A DNA stretch of 64,000 bases from PALSA-894 sp034669145 (GCA_034669145.1 JAXDNY010000225.1:1-64000), one strand, 5' to 3'. Shown: positions 17,694 through 27,129, numbered from the stretch's first letter. Notes: generated from the sequence alone by a model not told the origin. Numbers and translations: made by a program.

Positions 17694-18156
17694 GGAGCAC
17701 CTCCATGGGGAACGCGAGTTCGGCCGCAACCTTTTCCATGCTGGCGCGGAATGAGGGATTGGGAAATTCGACCAGCCGGAAGGTCAGCTCCGCATTGCAG
17801 ACCGGCTTTCCCTCGCACTTGATGTCGGCCTTGGTGATCGCGAAGCCGGAGCCGTCGTGCACCAGCTTCGCCGACACGCTGAGAACCTGACCCGGTGTCA
17901 CGAAGGTACGCAGCTTGGCTTCCTTCACGGCGGCGAAGAACGGCATGCGGGTGAACTTGTGCATGGCGATCAGCAGCCAGCCGGACGTCTGCGCCATCGT
18001 CTCGATCAGCAGCACGCCGGGCATCAACGGATGGCCGGGAAAGTGTCCCTCAAAGATGGTGGATTGGGTCGGGACGGTCGCTTCCGTGCGGATCGTATGG
18101 TCGCCGAGGCTGAGTTCGACAATCCGGTCGATGAGAAGAAAGTACTCAAGGCGCAT
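17686..18156 (-). CDS. fabZXL: 3-hydroxyacyl-AcpXL dehydratase, FabZ-like hotdog protein
   Basis: This 156-residue single-hotdog protein carries the FabZ/FabA active-site segment GHFPGHPLMPGVLLIE, with His38 and Glu52 as the likely catalytic pair. The rest of the fold follows (AQTSGWLL, AKLRTFVTPGQVL). It should dehydrate 3-hydroxyacyl chains on AcpXL during elongation to the C28 acid. It lies 10 bp after acpXL and overlaps fabF2XL by 8 bp, so it belongs to the same transcript. Housekeeping FabZ is normally next to lpxD/lpxA, which are not seen here, supporting the dedicated role. Confidence 0.88.
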   Translation of the reverse strand: MRLEYFLLIDRIVELSLGDHTIRTEATVPTQSTIFEGHFPGHPLMPGVLLIETMAQTSGWLLIAMHKFTRMPFFAAVKEAKLRTFVTPGQVLSVSAKLVHDGSGFAITKADIKCEGKPVCNAELTFRLVEFPNPSFRASMEKVAAELAFPMEVLHG

Positions 18157-18166
18157 GCGACCTCAA

Positions 18167-18457
18167 TTACGCCGGCGCCGCGCCCTTGGCCGCGATCAGC
18201 TCGTCGATGCGCGCGCAGAGATTCTTCAGCACGAAATACTGCTCGGTCGTCGCCTTGCCGTCGTTGACCTCTTGGGTCCACTGCTCGAGCGGCAGCTTGA
18301 TGCCGAATGCCTTGTCGATCGCGAAGGCGATATCCAGGAAGTCGAGGCTGTCGATGCCGAGATCGTCGATGGCGTGGCTTTCCGGTGTGATCTTCTCGCG
18401 CTCGATGTCGCAGGTCTCGGAAATAATGTTCGCCACGGTGTCGAAAGTCGAAGACAT
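18167..18457 (-). CDS. acpXL: Specialised acyl carrier protein AcpXL
   Basis: This 96-residue acidic protein has the phosphopantetheine site DDLGIDSLDFLD, with Ser37 as the attachment residue. It is longer than housekeeping AcpP (about 77), and its C-terminal extension matches the AcpXL type, which carries the 27-hydroxyoctacosanoate of rhizobial lipid A. I chose the ATG at 18457: its minus-strand leader has AGAGGG six bases ahead, whereas an in-frame TTG two codons upstream is closer to that site. It is the first gene of a seven-gene operon running to lpxXL. Confidence 0.93.
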   Translation of the reverse strand: MSSTFDTVANIISETCDIEREKITPESHAIDDLGIDSLDFLDIAFAIDKAFGIKLPLEQWTQEVNDGKATTEQYFVLKNLCARIDELIAAKGAAPA

Positions 18458-18974
18458 CGGCAACCCTCTGAAATGTGTCGGTTTTTGGCAGCGGCGCCGG
18501 ATCGCGCACGTCCCCCGGCCGGGAAGCCCAGCCCCGTCCGCCCCGTCTTATCGTGCGGTGCCCCGTATAGCCAACGGATCGGATGAGTTCAATGCCGGTT
18601 CGGAAATGACCCGGCGGAACCACCATCCGCTTCAGATCGTTCTGTTGAAGTCTTGGAGCGGTGTGAACAAGACCGCCTGCCGACTTTACGTCCAGCAGAT
18701 CATACAACTCAAGACAGTACAGGCTACCCTTATTCAGCTTTTTCAAGCCACTTAGGAAAGCTCAGATAGCCTTGCGCGCAACAATACATCCAAACGAGTT
18801 CAAGATTTGTTTCATTTTATCTCTGAACACCGTCTTCGGGAAGATCATCTATAGCCATCAGTGATCTAGCCCTGCCTCATTATTACCTTATCGCAGCCGC
18901 TTCTTCGTCGGCAATTCGAACGATTTGCTGGCCAAGCGGTATTCCCATCCACAACAAAGCGAGGGACACCGCTG
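18458..18974. other. Intergenic region between acpXL and the rlpA-like gene, no gene seen
   Basis: This is about 517 bp between divergent genes. The half next to acpXL is GC-rich and the other half noticeably AT-richer. It must contain the promoters of both the acpXL operon (minus) and the RlpA-like gene (plus). I found no convincing -35/-10 pair, hairpin or coding frame in it. Confidence 0.6.
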
Positions 18975-19391
18975 ATGATCATGCGGAAAGTTGGATATTG
19001 GGCTCTTATCGGTTCGACCATCTTCACAGTCGCGGGGGCGGCGGAAGCAAAGTCCAAAAGACATCATTCAAAGCATTCTCATTCCATTCAGAGCGCTCAC
19101 GCCGGCATGGCGTCGATGTACGGCACAAAGGGAGACGGCTACGCGGGCCGCCGCACCGCGAGCGGCGAGCGTGTCAATTCCGGCGCGCTGACGGCCGCGC
19201 ACAAGACCCTGCCGTTCGGCACGATGGTGCGGGTCACCAATAGCCGGACGCACAAGTCGGTGGTGGTGCGCATCAACGATCGCGGCCCGTTCGTGCGTGG
19301 CCGGGTGATCGACCTGACGCCCGCGGGCGCGCATGCGATCGGAATGTCTGGCCTTGCGCCGGTTTCGCTTGAGGTCGTCGGTAAAGGCTGA
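18975..19391 (+). CDS. RlpA-like double-psi beta-barrel secreted protein
   Basis: This 138-residue protein has a signal peptide (residues 1 to about 24, ending VAGAAEA) and a basic His/Ser-rich linker (KSKRHHSKHSHS). A double-psi beta-barrel follows, with ASMYGTKGDGYAGRRTASGE, LPFGTMVRVTN, VVVRINDRGPFVRGRVIDL and a final SLEVVG. This matches the RlpA family, whose larger members are septal lytic transglycosylases; there is no SPOR domain here and no lipobox Cys, so it is a short periplasmic or secreted version. GAGGG lies nine bases before the ATG at 18975; a second ATG two codons on is possible. Enzymatic activity is not certain for short forms. Confidence 0.82.
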   Translation: MIMRKVGYWALIGSTIFTVAGAAEAKSKRHHSKHSHSIQSAHAGMASMYGTKGDGYAGRRTASGERVNSGALTAAHKTLPFGTMVRVTNSRTHKSVVVRINDRGPFVRGRVIDLTPAGAHAIGMSGLAPVSLEVVGKG

Positions 19392-19396
19392 GCGGG

Positions 19397-19720
19397 TCAT
19401 CTTGTCGGGTTGGCGGGCGGCACGTTCAACTGTGCGCAGTTCCGCCGGCCCGACAACACGCAGTCCTGATTGCGCCGCATCTCCGCAATGGCGGTCGCGA
19501 GCCACACCCCAATGGCGACAAGGATGAGGCAGGCCGCGAACGCCAGCCCGTTGTTGATCATGCGCTGGCGATAGTTGTCCGGCTCCTCGCTGCGCGCGTA
19601 TTTCCCGACATCCTCGACCGGCGCCTCGCTGGGCGGCGCAGGCGGGCGAGCTCGGCCGCGCCGCGCAAACGGCAGGATCCGGCCGCGCTCATCGTCCCGC
19701 TGGGGTGCATTCGGCGGCAT
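19397..19720 (-). CDS. Hypothetical single-pass membrane protein
   Basis: This 107-residue protein has an Arg/Pro-rich soluble N-terminus (about 1-50) and one clear membrane helix (about 57-78, AFAACLILVAIGVWLATAI). A short tail follows with two cysteines (QDCVLSGRRNCAQ), which could form a disulfide outside the membrane. I do not recognise a named family. Codon usage and third-position GC are like the chromosomal neighbours, which supports a real gene. It is convergent with the RlpA-like gene (5 bp apart) and lies downstream of guaD on the same strand. Confidence 0.6.
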   Translation of the reverse strand: MPPNAPQRDDERGRILPFARRGRARPPAPPSEAPVEDVGKYARSEEPDNYRQRMINNGLAFAACLILVAIGVWLATAIAEMRRNQDCVLSGRRNCAQLNVPPANPTR

Positions 19721-19774
19721 GGTCGTGATTCTAGCACCTTTGTACGATTGCAGCGCTTGTCGCCGGCAGGCCTG

Positions 19775-21106
19775 TCATGTATCCCGCGCGTGCGCCGGCT
19801 TCCCCGCCACATAGGTTGCCCGCACGGCGCGGTCATCCCCCAGCATCATCAGGGCGAACAGAATATCTTCCACCGATTCCGAACGCTCGTTGCGCACCTC
19901 GAGCAGCGGCGTCGCCTTCGGATCGAGCACGACCAGATCGGCCTCCTTGCCGGGCGCGATCGAGCCGATGCGATCCTCCAGCGCGAGCGCGCGCGCGCCG
20001 CCAAGCGTCGCCAGATAGAAGGCCTCGATCGCGCTGAGCGCATGCCCGTTGAGTTGCGCAATCTCGTAAGCCGCGCCCATCGTGGCGAGCAGCGAGAAGC
20101 TGGTGCCGCCACCGATGTCGGTGCCGAGCCCGACCTCTACGGGGCGCCGCGCATCCTTCGCGGCGCCGATGCGAAAGAGGCCGGAGCCGAGAAACAGGTT
20201 GGAGGTCGGGCAGTGGGAAAGTGCCGTGCCGCTCTCGTGGCAGCGGCACAGTTCGTCCTCGGACAGATGCACGCCATGCGCCAGCACTGCGCGGCGGCCG
20301 ATCAGCCCATGATGATCATAGATGTCGAGATAGTTCTTCCGCTCGGGAAACAGTTCGGCGGTCCATTCGATCTCGCGGCGGTTTTCCGCAATGTGGGTCT
20401 GCACCAGCACATCCGGATGCTCGCGCCATAACGCGCCCGCGGCATCGAGCTGCGCCGGCGTCGAGGTGCCGGCAAAGCGCGGCGTGATGGCATAGAGAGA
20501 GCGCCCACGGCCGTGCCAGCGTGCGATCAGCGCCTTGGAGTCGTCGTAGCCCTGCTGCGCGGTGTCGCGCAGTTTTTCCGGCGCGTTGCGATCCATCAGC
20601 ACCTTGCCGGCCGCGATGCGCATGCCGCGCCGTTCTGCTTCGGCGAACAGCGCTTCGACCGATTGCGGATAGACCGCGCAGAACACCAACGCAGTGGTCG
20701 TGCCGTTGCGTAACAGCTCATCGCAAAACACCTTCGCCATCGCGGCGGCGTGGGCGGCATCCTCGAACGCCATTTCGGCCGGGAAGGCGTAGCGATCGAG
20801 CCAGTCGAGCAGTTGCGTGCCGTAGGAGGCGACGATCCCGGTCTGCACGTAGTGCACATGCGTGTCGATGAATCCCGGCGCGATCAGGCAACCGGAATAG
20901 TCCGTGACGGCAACGCCGGTTGGAACGCGCGTCCGCAGCTCGGCGGCAGGCCCGACAGCCTCGATGAGCCCGTCGCGGCAGATCACGATCCCGTCCGTTT
21001 CGACCCCGAAGGCTTTGGCCGGGTCGGAGAGAAACGGATCGTCACGGCAGGTCACGACCGTGCCACGCAGAACAGACACGTCCCCCGATTTTTCGGCAGC
21101 AGTCAT
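19775..21106 (-). CDS. guaD: Guanine deaminase (amidohydrolase)
   Basis: This 443-residue amidohydrolase has the metal site DTHVHY (His83, His85), QTHIAEN, AVLAHGVHLSE and GLGTDIGGGTSFS with the late metal-binding Asp. The combination matches guanine deaminase, which hydrolyses guanine to xanthine and ammonia in purine salvage and catabolism. N- and C-terminal beta-sandwich parts flank the barrel (APGFID early, ADLVVLDP late). It stands alone, with the copper chaperone gene starting about 100 bp away on the other strand. A related amidohydrolase such as an aminoatrazine-type enzyme is less likely given the QTHIAEN box. Confidence 0.9.
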   Translation of the reverse strand: MTAAEKSGDVSVLRGTVVTCRDDPFLSDPAKAFGVETDGIVICRDGLIEAVGPAAELRTRVPTGVAVTDYSGCLIAPGFIDTHVHYVQTGIVASYGTQLLDWLDRYAFPAEMAFEDAAHAAAMAKVFCDELLRNGTTTALVFCAVYPQSVEALFAEAERRGMRIAAGKVLMDRNAPEKLRDTAQQGYDDSKALIARWHGRGRSLYAITPRFAGTSTPAQLDAAGALWREHPDVLVQTHIAENRREIEWTAELFPERKNYLDIYDHHGLIGRRAVLAHGVHLSEDELCRCHESGTALSHCPTSNLFLGSGLFRIGAAKDARRPVEVGLGTDIGGGTSFSLLATMGAAYEIAQLNGHALSAIEAFYLATLGGARALALEDRIGSIAPGKEADLVVLDPKATPLLEVRNERSESVEDILFALMMLGDDRAVRATYVAGKPAHARDT

Positions 21107-21209
21107 GCGGTCCTCGCAGGGGATTCGCTAAGCGATTATGGCGCACGAAGGCGGCATCATCTATACGAAGCGCCGCCGCGTGGGCACGGCAGCTATGGGA
21201 GACTTATCG

Positions 21210-21695
21210 ATGATATCTCGTGTTTTCGCCTCAGCGCTGCTGCTGGCCCTGATCGCGACCGGGGCGCACGCCCATGACTATACGGCCGGGCCGATCGGGA
21301 TCGATCATCCCTGGACGCGCGCGACGCCCAAGAATGCGCCGGTCGCGGGCGGCTACCTGAGGATCACCAACACCGGCACGGCGCCCGACCGGCTGACCGG
21401 CGGCTCGGTGGAGGTCGCCAAGCGCTTCGAAATCCACGAAATGAAGATGGATGGCGGCGTGATGAAGATGCGCGAACTCAAGGACGGGCTCGACATCGCG
21501 CCGGGCGCGACCGTCGAGCTCAAGCCAGGCTCGTATCACATCATGATGATGAACCTGTCGCGGCCGCTGACCAAAGGCGAGAAGGTCAAGGGATCGCTGA
21601 CCTTCGAGAAGGCCGGCAAAGTCGACGTGGAATTCGCCGTCGAGGCGATCGGCGGAAGTCCGGGTGGTGCACACGCCAAAGAGCCCGGCCACTGA
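21210..21695 (+). CDS. Periplasmic copper chaperone, PCu(A)C family
   Basis: This 161-residue protein has a signal peptide (MISRVFASALLLALIATG, cleavage near AHA) and the PCu(A)C fold. The copper-binding set H(M)x10Mx21HxM is recognisable as HEMKMDGG, VMKMREL and SYHIMMMNL. Family members deliver Cu(I) to the CuA centre of cytochrome oxidase or act in periplasmic copper handling. The start at 21210 is preceded by GGGAG eight bases upstream; upstream in-frame ATGs would precede the signal peptide. No cox or Sco gene is adjacent. Confidence 0.9.
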   Translation: MISRVFASALLLALIATGAHAHDYTAGPIGIDHPWTRATPKNAPVAGGYLRITNTGTAPDRLTGGSVEVAKRFEIHEMKMDGGVMKMRELKDGLDIAPGATVELKPGSYHIMMMNLSRPLTKGEKVKGSLTFEKAGKVDVEFAVEAIGGSPGGAHAKEPGH

Positions 21696-21838
21696 CTGGC
21701 TGAATTCGCGCCGCCCTGCCGAATAAATCGGCAGGCCGGGCCAATTGGCCCTGCACCTGGTCTGCAAACCGGCAAATCGCGGCTGGCATCAAGTTTGCTC
21801 GCACTGGGGACATCATCTCCCAATTGCGAGGACTTTCA

Positions 21839-23425
21839 ATGAAGCGCGTCATTCCTTTGATTGCCGCCATGCTGATTTCGGCCGGACCGGCATGCGCCGA
21901 AAGCGTCATCCGTTACGGCATCTCGCTCGCCGACATTCCGCAGACCACCGGCCAGCCGGACCGTGGGGCAGGGGCCTACCAGTTCACCGGTTACACCATT
22001 TATGACCCGCTGGTTGCCTGGGAAATGGACGTCGCGGACCGCGCCGGCAAGCTGATCCCCGGCCTCGCCACCGAATGGTCGGTCGATCCGGCCGACCAGA
22101 AGAAATGGCGCTTCAAGCTCCGTGAGGGCGTGAAATTCCATGACGGCAGCGCGTTCAACGCGGATGCCGTGGTGTGGAATCTCGACAAGGTGCTGGACGA
22201 AAAGGCGCCGCACTTCGACAAGCGCCAAGCCGCCCAGGTGCGCACCCGGCTTCCCTCGGTCGCGAGCTGGAAAAAGCTCGACGACATGACGGTCGAGATC
22301 ACCACCAAGGAGGTCGACTCGATCTTCCCCTACCAGATGCTCTGGTTCCTGATCTCCAGTCCGGCGCAATACGAGAAGGTTGGCAAGGACTGGGACAAGT
22401 TTGCGATGGCGCCCTCGGGCACGGGTCCCTTCAAGCTCGACAAGTTCGTGCCGCGCGAGCGTGCCGAGCTTGTGAAGAACGCCGACTACTGGGACAAGAA
22501 GCGCCTCGCCAACGTGGACCGGATGATCCTCATCCCGATCCCGGAAGCGCTCAATCGCACCAATGCGCTGCTGTCAGGGCAGGTGGATCTGATCGAGACG
22601 CCCGCACCCGACGCCGTGCCGCAACTCAAGTCCGCCGGCATGAAGATCGTCACCAATGTCACGCCGCATGTCTGGAACTATCATCTCAGCGTGCTGCCGG
22701 GATCGCCATGGACCGACGTGCGCCTGCGCAAGGCCGCGAACCTTGCGATCGATCGCGACGGTCTGGTCGCACTGATGAATGGTCTCGCGATGCCGGCGAA
22801 GGGGCAGGTCGACCCGCAGAGCCCGTGGTTCGGCAAGCCGACCTTCGACATCAAATACGATCCGGCGGCGGCGAGGAAGCTGGTGGAAGAGGCGGGCTAC
22901 TCCAAGGCCAAGCCCCTGAAGACCACGTTCGTCATCGCCTCCGGCGGCACCGGCCAGATGCTCTCGCTCCCGATGAACGAATATATCCAGCAGAATTTCA
23001 AAGATGTCGGGATCGAAGTCGAGTTCAAGGTGGTCGAGCTCGAGACGCTCTACACGCACTGGCGCAAGGGCGCGAAAGACGAGATGAACGTAGGTCTTAC
23101 CTCGAACAACATTGCCTACGTCACCTCCGATCCGCTCTATGCCATCGTGCGGTTCTTCCATTCCGGGCAGGCTGCGCCGGTCGGCGTGAACTGGGGCTTC
23201 TACTCCAATCCCAAAGTCGATGCCGTGATCGACGAGGCCAAGCGCACCTTCGACGTAGCCAAACAGGACGAGTTGATGGCCAAGGCCCACGAGCTGATTG
23301 TCGATGACGCGGTTCTGGTGTGGGCCGTGCACGACACCAACCCGCATGTGCTGTCGCCGAAGGTGAAGAAATTCGTCCAGGCGCAGCACTGGTTCCAGGA
23401 TTTGACGACGATCGGGCTGGAGTAA
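21839..23425 (+). CDS. Family 5 ABC transporter solute-binding protein (oligopeptide/nickel type), orphan
   Basis: This 528-residue periplasmic binding protein has a signal peptide (MKRVIPLIAAMLISAG, cleavage near ACAES). It shows SBP_bac_5 landmarks: the late part of WRFKLREGVKFHDG, a GTGPFKLDKFVPRE segment, VRLRKAANLAIDRDGL and DDAVLVWAVHD. Family members feed peptides, nickel, opines or sugars to DppBCDF-type importers. No permease or ATPase gene lies beside it, so its transporter is elsewhere. The ligand cannot be told. GCGAGGA stands seven bases before the ATG at 21839. Confidence 0.9.
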   Translation: MKRVIPLIAAMLISAGPACAESVIRYGISLADIPQTTGQPDRGAGAYQFTGYTIYDPLVAWEMDVADRAGKLIPGLATEWSVDPADQKKWRFKLREGVKFHDGSAFNADAVVWNLDKVLDEKAPHFDKRQAAQVRTRLPSVASWKKLDDMTVEITTKEVDSIFPYQMLWFLISSPAQYEKVGKDWDKFAMAPSGTGPFKLDKFVPRERAELVKNADYWDKKRLANVDRMILIPIPEALNRTNALLSGQVDLIETPAPDAVPQLKSAGMKIVTNVTPHVWNYHLSVLPGSPWTDVRLRKAANLAIDRDGLVALMNGLAMPAKGQVDPQSPWFGKPTFDIKYDPAAARKLVEEAGYSKAKPLKTTFVIASGGTGQMLSLPMNEYIQQNFKDVGIEVEFKVVELETLYTHWRKGAKDEMNVGLTSNNIAYVTSDPLYAIVRFFHSGQAAPVGVNWGFYSNPKVDAVIDEAKRTFDVAKQDELMAKAHELIVDDAVLVWAVHDTNPHVLSPKVKKFVQAQHWFQDLTTIGLE

Positions 23426-23433
23426 GCCTCTTG

Positions 23434-23516
23434 GTAGCCCGAATGAGCGAAGCGAAATCCGGGATCGCGCCTACCTGCAAATCTTCCCTGCATGTCGCTG
23501 CGCTCATGCGGGCTAC
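23434..23516. repeat. Intergenic inverted repeat with GTAGCCCG ends
   Basis: The left end GTAGCCCGAATGAGCG and the right end CGCTCATGCGGGCTAC are inverted copies with few mismatches, separated by about 45 bases. I recall this element as common between genes in Bradyrhizobium and Rhodopseudomonas relatives. It follows the solute-binding protein gene and precedes the fused spermidine-synthase gene by about 80 bp. Confidence 0.75.
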
Positions 23517-23597
23517 GGCTGAGTTTGCTTGCAAATCCGCCGGCAATCCGGATAGTGCCGCGACGCCGCATGACCGTGGCGCGTCAGCGGAACCAGC

Positions 23598-25907
23598 ATG
23601 CCGTCGAGCAATTCGAGCCAGTTGTTGCGCGTTTATGCCGCCGCGATCTTCCTGTCGGCGGCGCTGCTGTTCGCCGTGCAGCCGATGTTCACCAAGATGG
23701 TGCTGCCGCGGCTTGGCGGCACGCCCTCGGTGTGGTCGGTCGCGATGGTGTTCTTCCAGGCGGTGCTGCTTGCCGGCTACGCCTACGCGCACGCGCTGAC
23801 CAGCTATCTGCCGGGCCGGCGCTCGATGATCGCGCATCTCGTGGTGATGGGCGCGGCGACGTTGTTTCTGCCGCTGGCCATCGCCGGATGGTGGAGCCGC
23901 CCGCCCGCCGACGCGACCGCCGCGATCTGGCTGCTCGGGCTGTTCACGGTGTCGATCGGGTTGCCGTTCTTCGCGCTGTCCGCCAACGGTCCGCTGCTGC
24001 AAGCCTGGTTCGCCCGCACCGACCACCCGGCGGCGGCGAATCCATACTTTCTCTATGCGGCAAGCAACATCGGCAGCTTTCTTGCGCTGCTCTCCTATCC
24101 GTTCGTGATGGAGCCGCTGACCAGTCTCGGCCAGCAGCGATGGGGCTGGGCCGTTCTGTTTGTCGTGCTGATCGCGCTGATCGCATGGTGCGGCGTGCTG
24201 ATGCTGCGTTCCCCGCGCCCGGCCGACGCACCGAAAACCGCGGCGTCATCCGAACCGGCCCCGGCCTGGCGTGACGCCGCGCGCTGGGTCGTGCTCGCCG
24301 CCGTCCCGTCCGCGCTGCTGATTTCGGTCACCTCGCACATCTCGACCGATATCGCGGCCGCGCCCTTCATGTGGGTGATCCCGCTCGCGCTCTATCTCGT
24401 CACCTTCGTGATCGTGTTTTCCACCAGGCCGATCCTGCGCCATAAGTGGATGATCGCGATCGAGCCGATGTTCATTGTCGGGCTGGCCGGCGTGATGGTG
24501 CTCGACATTCGCTCATACATGTTCGCGCAGCTCGCGCTCAACGTCACGACGTTCTTCGTCATCACGATGGTGTGCCACGGCGAATTGAGCCGCAGCCGGC
24601 CGGCCCCGCAGCACCTAACCGCGTTCTACATGTGGATGTCGGCGGGCGGCGTGATCGGCGGCATCTTCGCCGGCTTGATTGCGCCGAACGTCTTTTCCTC
24701 GGTGATCGAATATCCCGCGCTGATCGTTTTGGCGATCCTGTGCAGGCCCGGCCTGGTGATGCCGACCGACACCCGCACGCGGCTGCTATGGCTTGGCGCT
24801 GCGGCCGTGGTGGCGGTGGTGGCATTCCCCGGTCTGACCGAACGCTACGTCACCGACGAAAAGGCGTTCAACTGGACCATCGGCGCGATGCTGGTTGTGG
24901 CTGGCCTCGTGTCGCGCGAGCCGCTGCCGTTCGCCGCCGTGGTCGCGGTCGTGTTCGTCATCGGCACGGCCTACAAGCCCGACAGCGAGGTGCGCGAGAC
25001 GATGCGCAGCTTCTTCGGCGTGCACAAGATCACCGAGACGGCCGACGGCCAGTATCGCGTGTTCCTGCACGGCACCACGATCCACGGCGCGGAGCGCCTG
25101 CGCGACGATGCCGGCGAGCCGATCGCCGGCCCGCCGCCGATGATCACCTACTATCATGAGAATTCCCCGATGGGCGTCACGGTCAAGGCGGTGCGTGAGC
25201 GCGTCGGCGGTCCCATCAAGGTCGCGGTCGTCGGGCTGGGGACGGGGACATTCGCCTGCTTCTCGCGGCCGGGCGACAGCTTCAAGTTCTACGAGATCGA
25301 CGCGAGCGTCGAGAAGCTCGCGCGCGACGCCAGCCGCTTCCATTACATCAAGGAATGCGCGCAGGACGTTCCGGTCGTGCTCGGCGATGCGCGCCTCACG
25401 CTCGCCGAAAGCCCCGACACGTACGACCTGATCGTGCTCGACGCGTTCTCATCCGACGCGATTCCGATCCACCTGATGACGCGCGAGGCGATGGCGACCT
25501 ATGTGTCGAAGCTCGCGCCCGGCGGCATCGTGATCATGCATGTCTCGAACCGGCACATGGAGCTTGGCTCCGTGGTGGCCGGCATCGCTCATGCGAACGG
25601 CCTGGTGAGCCGCATCAACAACCGGGCCGCGCGCGACGACGAGGACGATGCCAAATACATCTTCACCTCGACCGTGGTGATCAGCGCGCGCCAGGACCCC
25701 GATTTCGGCACGTTGCTCGAGGATGCCGACTGGACCGTCATCGAGCCGCCGGCGGGTCAGCGCATCTGGACCGACGATTATTCCAATGTGATCGGCGCGG
25801 TGATCCGGCAATACTGGAAGGGCCATCCGCCGCTGCCGGCACCGGAGAAATCAGTCGAACAGACGCCACCCGAGCCGGGCGCATCGGCGGAGCAGGGCAA
25901 GCAATAG
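23598..25907 (+). CDS. Fused polytopic membrane protein/spermidine synthase-like protein
   Basis: This is a 769-residue two-part protein. Residues about 10-460 contain ten or more membrane helices (first LRVYAAAIFLSAALLFAVQP). Residues about 530-735 form a Rossmann methyltransferase-like domain of the spermidine synthase superfamily, with VAVVGLGTGTF for the nucleotide-like pocket, the acidic FYEID, LGDARLTL and the gate segment VLDAFSSDAIP. The fusion is widespread in proteobacteria, and its reaction and substrate are not established; true aminopropyl transfer is uncertain. The next gene follows 10 bp later behind GGGAGG, so the two are likely co-transcribed. Confidence 0.82.
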   Translation: MPSSNSSQLLRVYAAAIFLSAALLFAVQPMFTKMVLPRLGGTPSVWSVAMVFFQAVLLAGYAYAHALTSYLPGRRSMIAHLVVMGAATLFLPLAIAGWWSRPPADATAAIWLLGLFTVSIGLPFFALSANGPLLQAWFARTDHPAAANPYFLYAASNIGSFLALLSYPFVMEPLTSLGQQRWGWAVLFVVLIALIAWCGVLMLRSPRPADAPKTAASSEPAPAWRDAARWVVLAAVPSALLISVTSHISTDIAAAPFMWVIPLALYLVTFVIVFSTRPILRHKWMIAIEPMFIVGLAGVMVLDIRSYMFAQLALNVTTFFVITMVCHGELSRSRPAPQHLTAFYMWMSAGGVIGGIFAGLIAPNVFSSVIEYPALIVLAILCRPGLVMPTDTRTRLLWLGAAAVVAVVAFPGLTERYVTDEKAFNWTIGAMLVVAGLVSREPLPFAAVVAVVFVIGTAYKPDSEVRETMRSFFGVHKITETADGQYRVFLHGTTIHGAERLRDDAGEPIAGPPPMITYYHENSPMGVTVKAVRERVGGPIKVAVVGLGTGTFACFSRPGDSFKFYEIDASVEKLARDASRFHYIKECAQDVPVVLGDARLTLAESPDTYDLIVLDAFSSDAIPIHLMTREAMATYVSKLAPGGIVIMHVSNRHMELGSVVAGIAHANGLVSRINNRAARDDEDDAKYIFTSTVVISARQDPDFGTLLEDADWTVIEPPAGQRIWTDDYSNVIGAVIRQYWKGHPPLPAPEKSVEQTPPEPGASAEQGKQ

Positions 25908-25917
25908 GGAGGACGCG

Positions 25918-27129
25918 ATGTCGTCCGAACGCTTCGAATTCCCGAATGCCAACGGCGAAAAGCTGTCCGCCCTTCTGGAGCGGCCCACGGCGCAACCGCT
26001 CGCCTTCGCGCTGTTTGCGCACTGCTTCACCTGCGGCAAGGACAATCTGGCGGCCAAGCGTATCGCGCAAGCGCTGACGGCGCGCGGCATCGCGGTGCTG
26101 CGTTTCGATTTTACCGGGCTCGGCGCGAGCGAGGGCGAATTCGCCAACACGACGTTTTCCTCCAACGTCGCCGATCTGGTCGCGGCCGCGGACCACTTGC
26201 GCAAGATGTATCAGGCGCCCGCGATCCTGATCGGCCACAGCCTCGGCGGCGCGGCGATGCTGGCGGCTGCGTCACGGGTGCCGGAAGCGCGTGCGGTCGC
26301 CACCATCGCGGCGCCAGCCGATCCCGCTCATGTTACCGGCCTGTTCCAGCAGCATGTCGCCGACATTCAGGAGAAGGGCGAGGTCGAAGTCGCGCTCGCC
26401 GGCCGTCCATTCCGCATCCGCAAGGAATTTCTGGACGACGTCGCAATGCAGGAGCTCGAACAGTGCGTGCGCGATCTGCGCAAGGCGCTGCTCGTGATGC
26501 ATTCGCCGACCGACGATCTGGTCGGCGTCGAGAATGCGAGCGCGATCTTCACGGCCGCGAAGCATCCGAAGAGCTTCGTGTCGCTCCACGGGGCCGATCA
26601 TCTGCTCAGCAAGCGCCGCGATGCCGTTTACGTCGCCGAAGTCATTGCCGCGTGGTCGGAGCGCTATCTCGACATGGTGCCGGAGCCCGACGAGATGCCG
26701 GTCGACGGCGTGCTGGTCGGCGAGACCGGCAATGGCAAGTTCGAGCAGTCGGTGATCATCGGCAAGCACCGTTTGCTCGCCGACGAGCCGGTGTCGGCCG
26801 GCGGCAACGGCTCGGGGCCGAACCCGTATGACTATCTCCTCACCAGTCTCGGTGCGTGCACCTCGATGACGATCCGGCTCTACGCGGACCTCAAGAAGCT
26901 GCCGCTCAAGCACGTCTCGGTGCGGCTCACGCACGACAAGATCCATGCGGCGGACTGCGAGAATTGCGAAACGAAAGAAGGCAAGATCGACCGCATCGAC
27001 CGCGAGGTCACGCTGGAGGGCGATCTCACCACAGAGCAGCGCGCGCGGCTGATGGAAATCGCCGACAAGTGCCCGGTGCACCGCACGCTGACATCGGAAA
27101 TCGATATCCGCACTAGGGCTACCGCATGA
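25918..27129 (+). CDS. Alpha/beta hydrolase fused to an OsmC-like peroxiredoxin domain
   Basis: This is a 403-residue fusion. The N-terminal half (about 1-255) is an alpha/beta hydrolase with HCFTCGKD, the nucleophile Ser108 in GHSLGGA, an acid loop SPTDDLV and His in HGADHLL. The C-terminal half (about 265-403) is OsmC-like, with Cys in SLGACTSMT and DKCPVH as the thiol pair used to reduce organic hydroperoxides. The fusion suggests release and reduction of an ester-linked or fatty hydroperoxide, but no substrate is known to me. The stop overlaps the next start in ATGA, so it is coupled to the ferredoxin-type reductase. Confidence 0.88.
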   Translation: MSSERFEFPNANGEKLSALLERPTAQPLAFALFAHCFTCGKDNLAAKRIAQALTARGIAVLRFDFTGLGASEGEFANTTFSSNVADLVAAADHLRKMYQAPAILIGHSLGGAAMLAAASRVPEARAVATIAAPADPAHVTGLFQQHVADIQEKGEVEVALAGRPFRIRKEFLDDVAMQELEQCVRDLRKALLVMHSPTDDLVGVENASAIFTAAKHPKSFVSLHGADHLLSKRRDAVYVAEVIAAWSERYLDMVPEPDEMPVDGVLVGETGNGKFEQSVIIGKHRLLADEPVSAGGNGSGPNPYDYLLTSLGACTSMTIRLYADLKKLPLKHVSVRLTHDKIHAADCENCETKEGKIDRIDREVTLEGDLTTEQRARLMEIADKCPVHRTLTSEIDIRTRATA

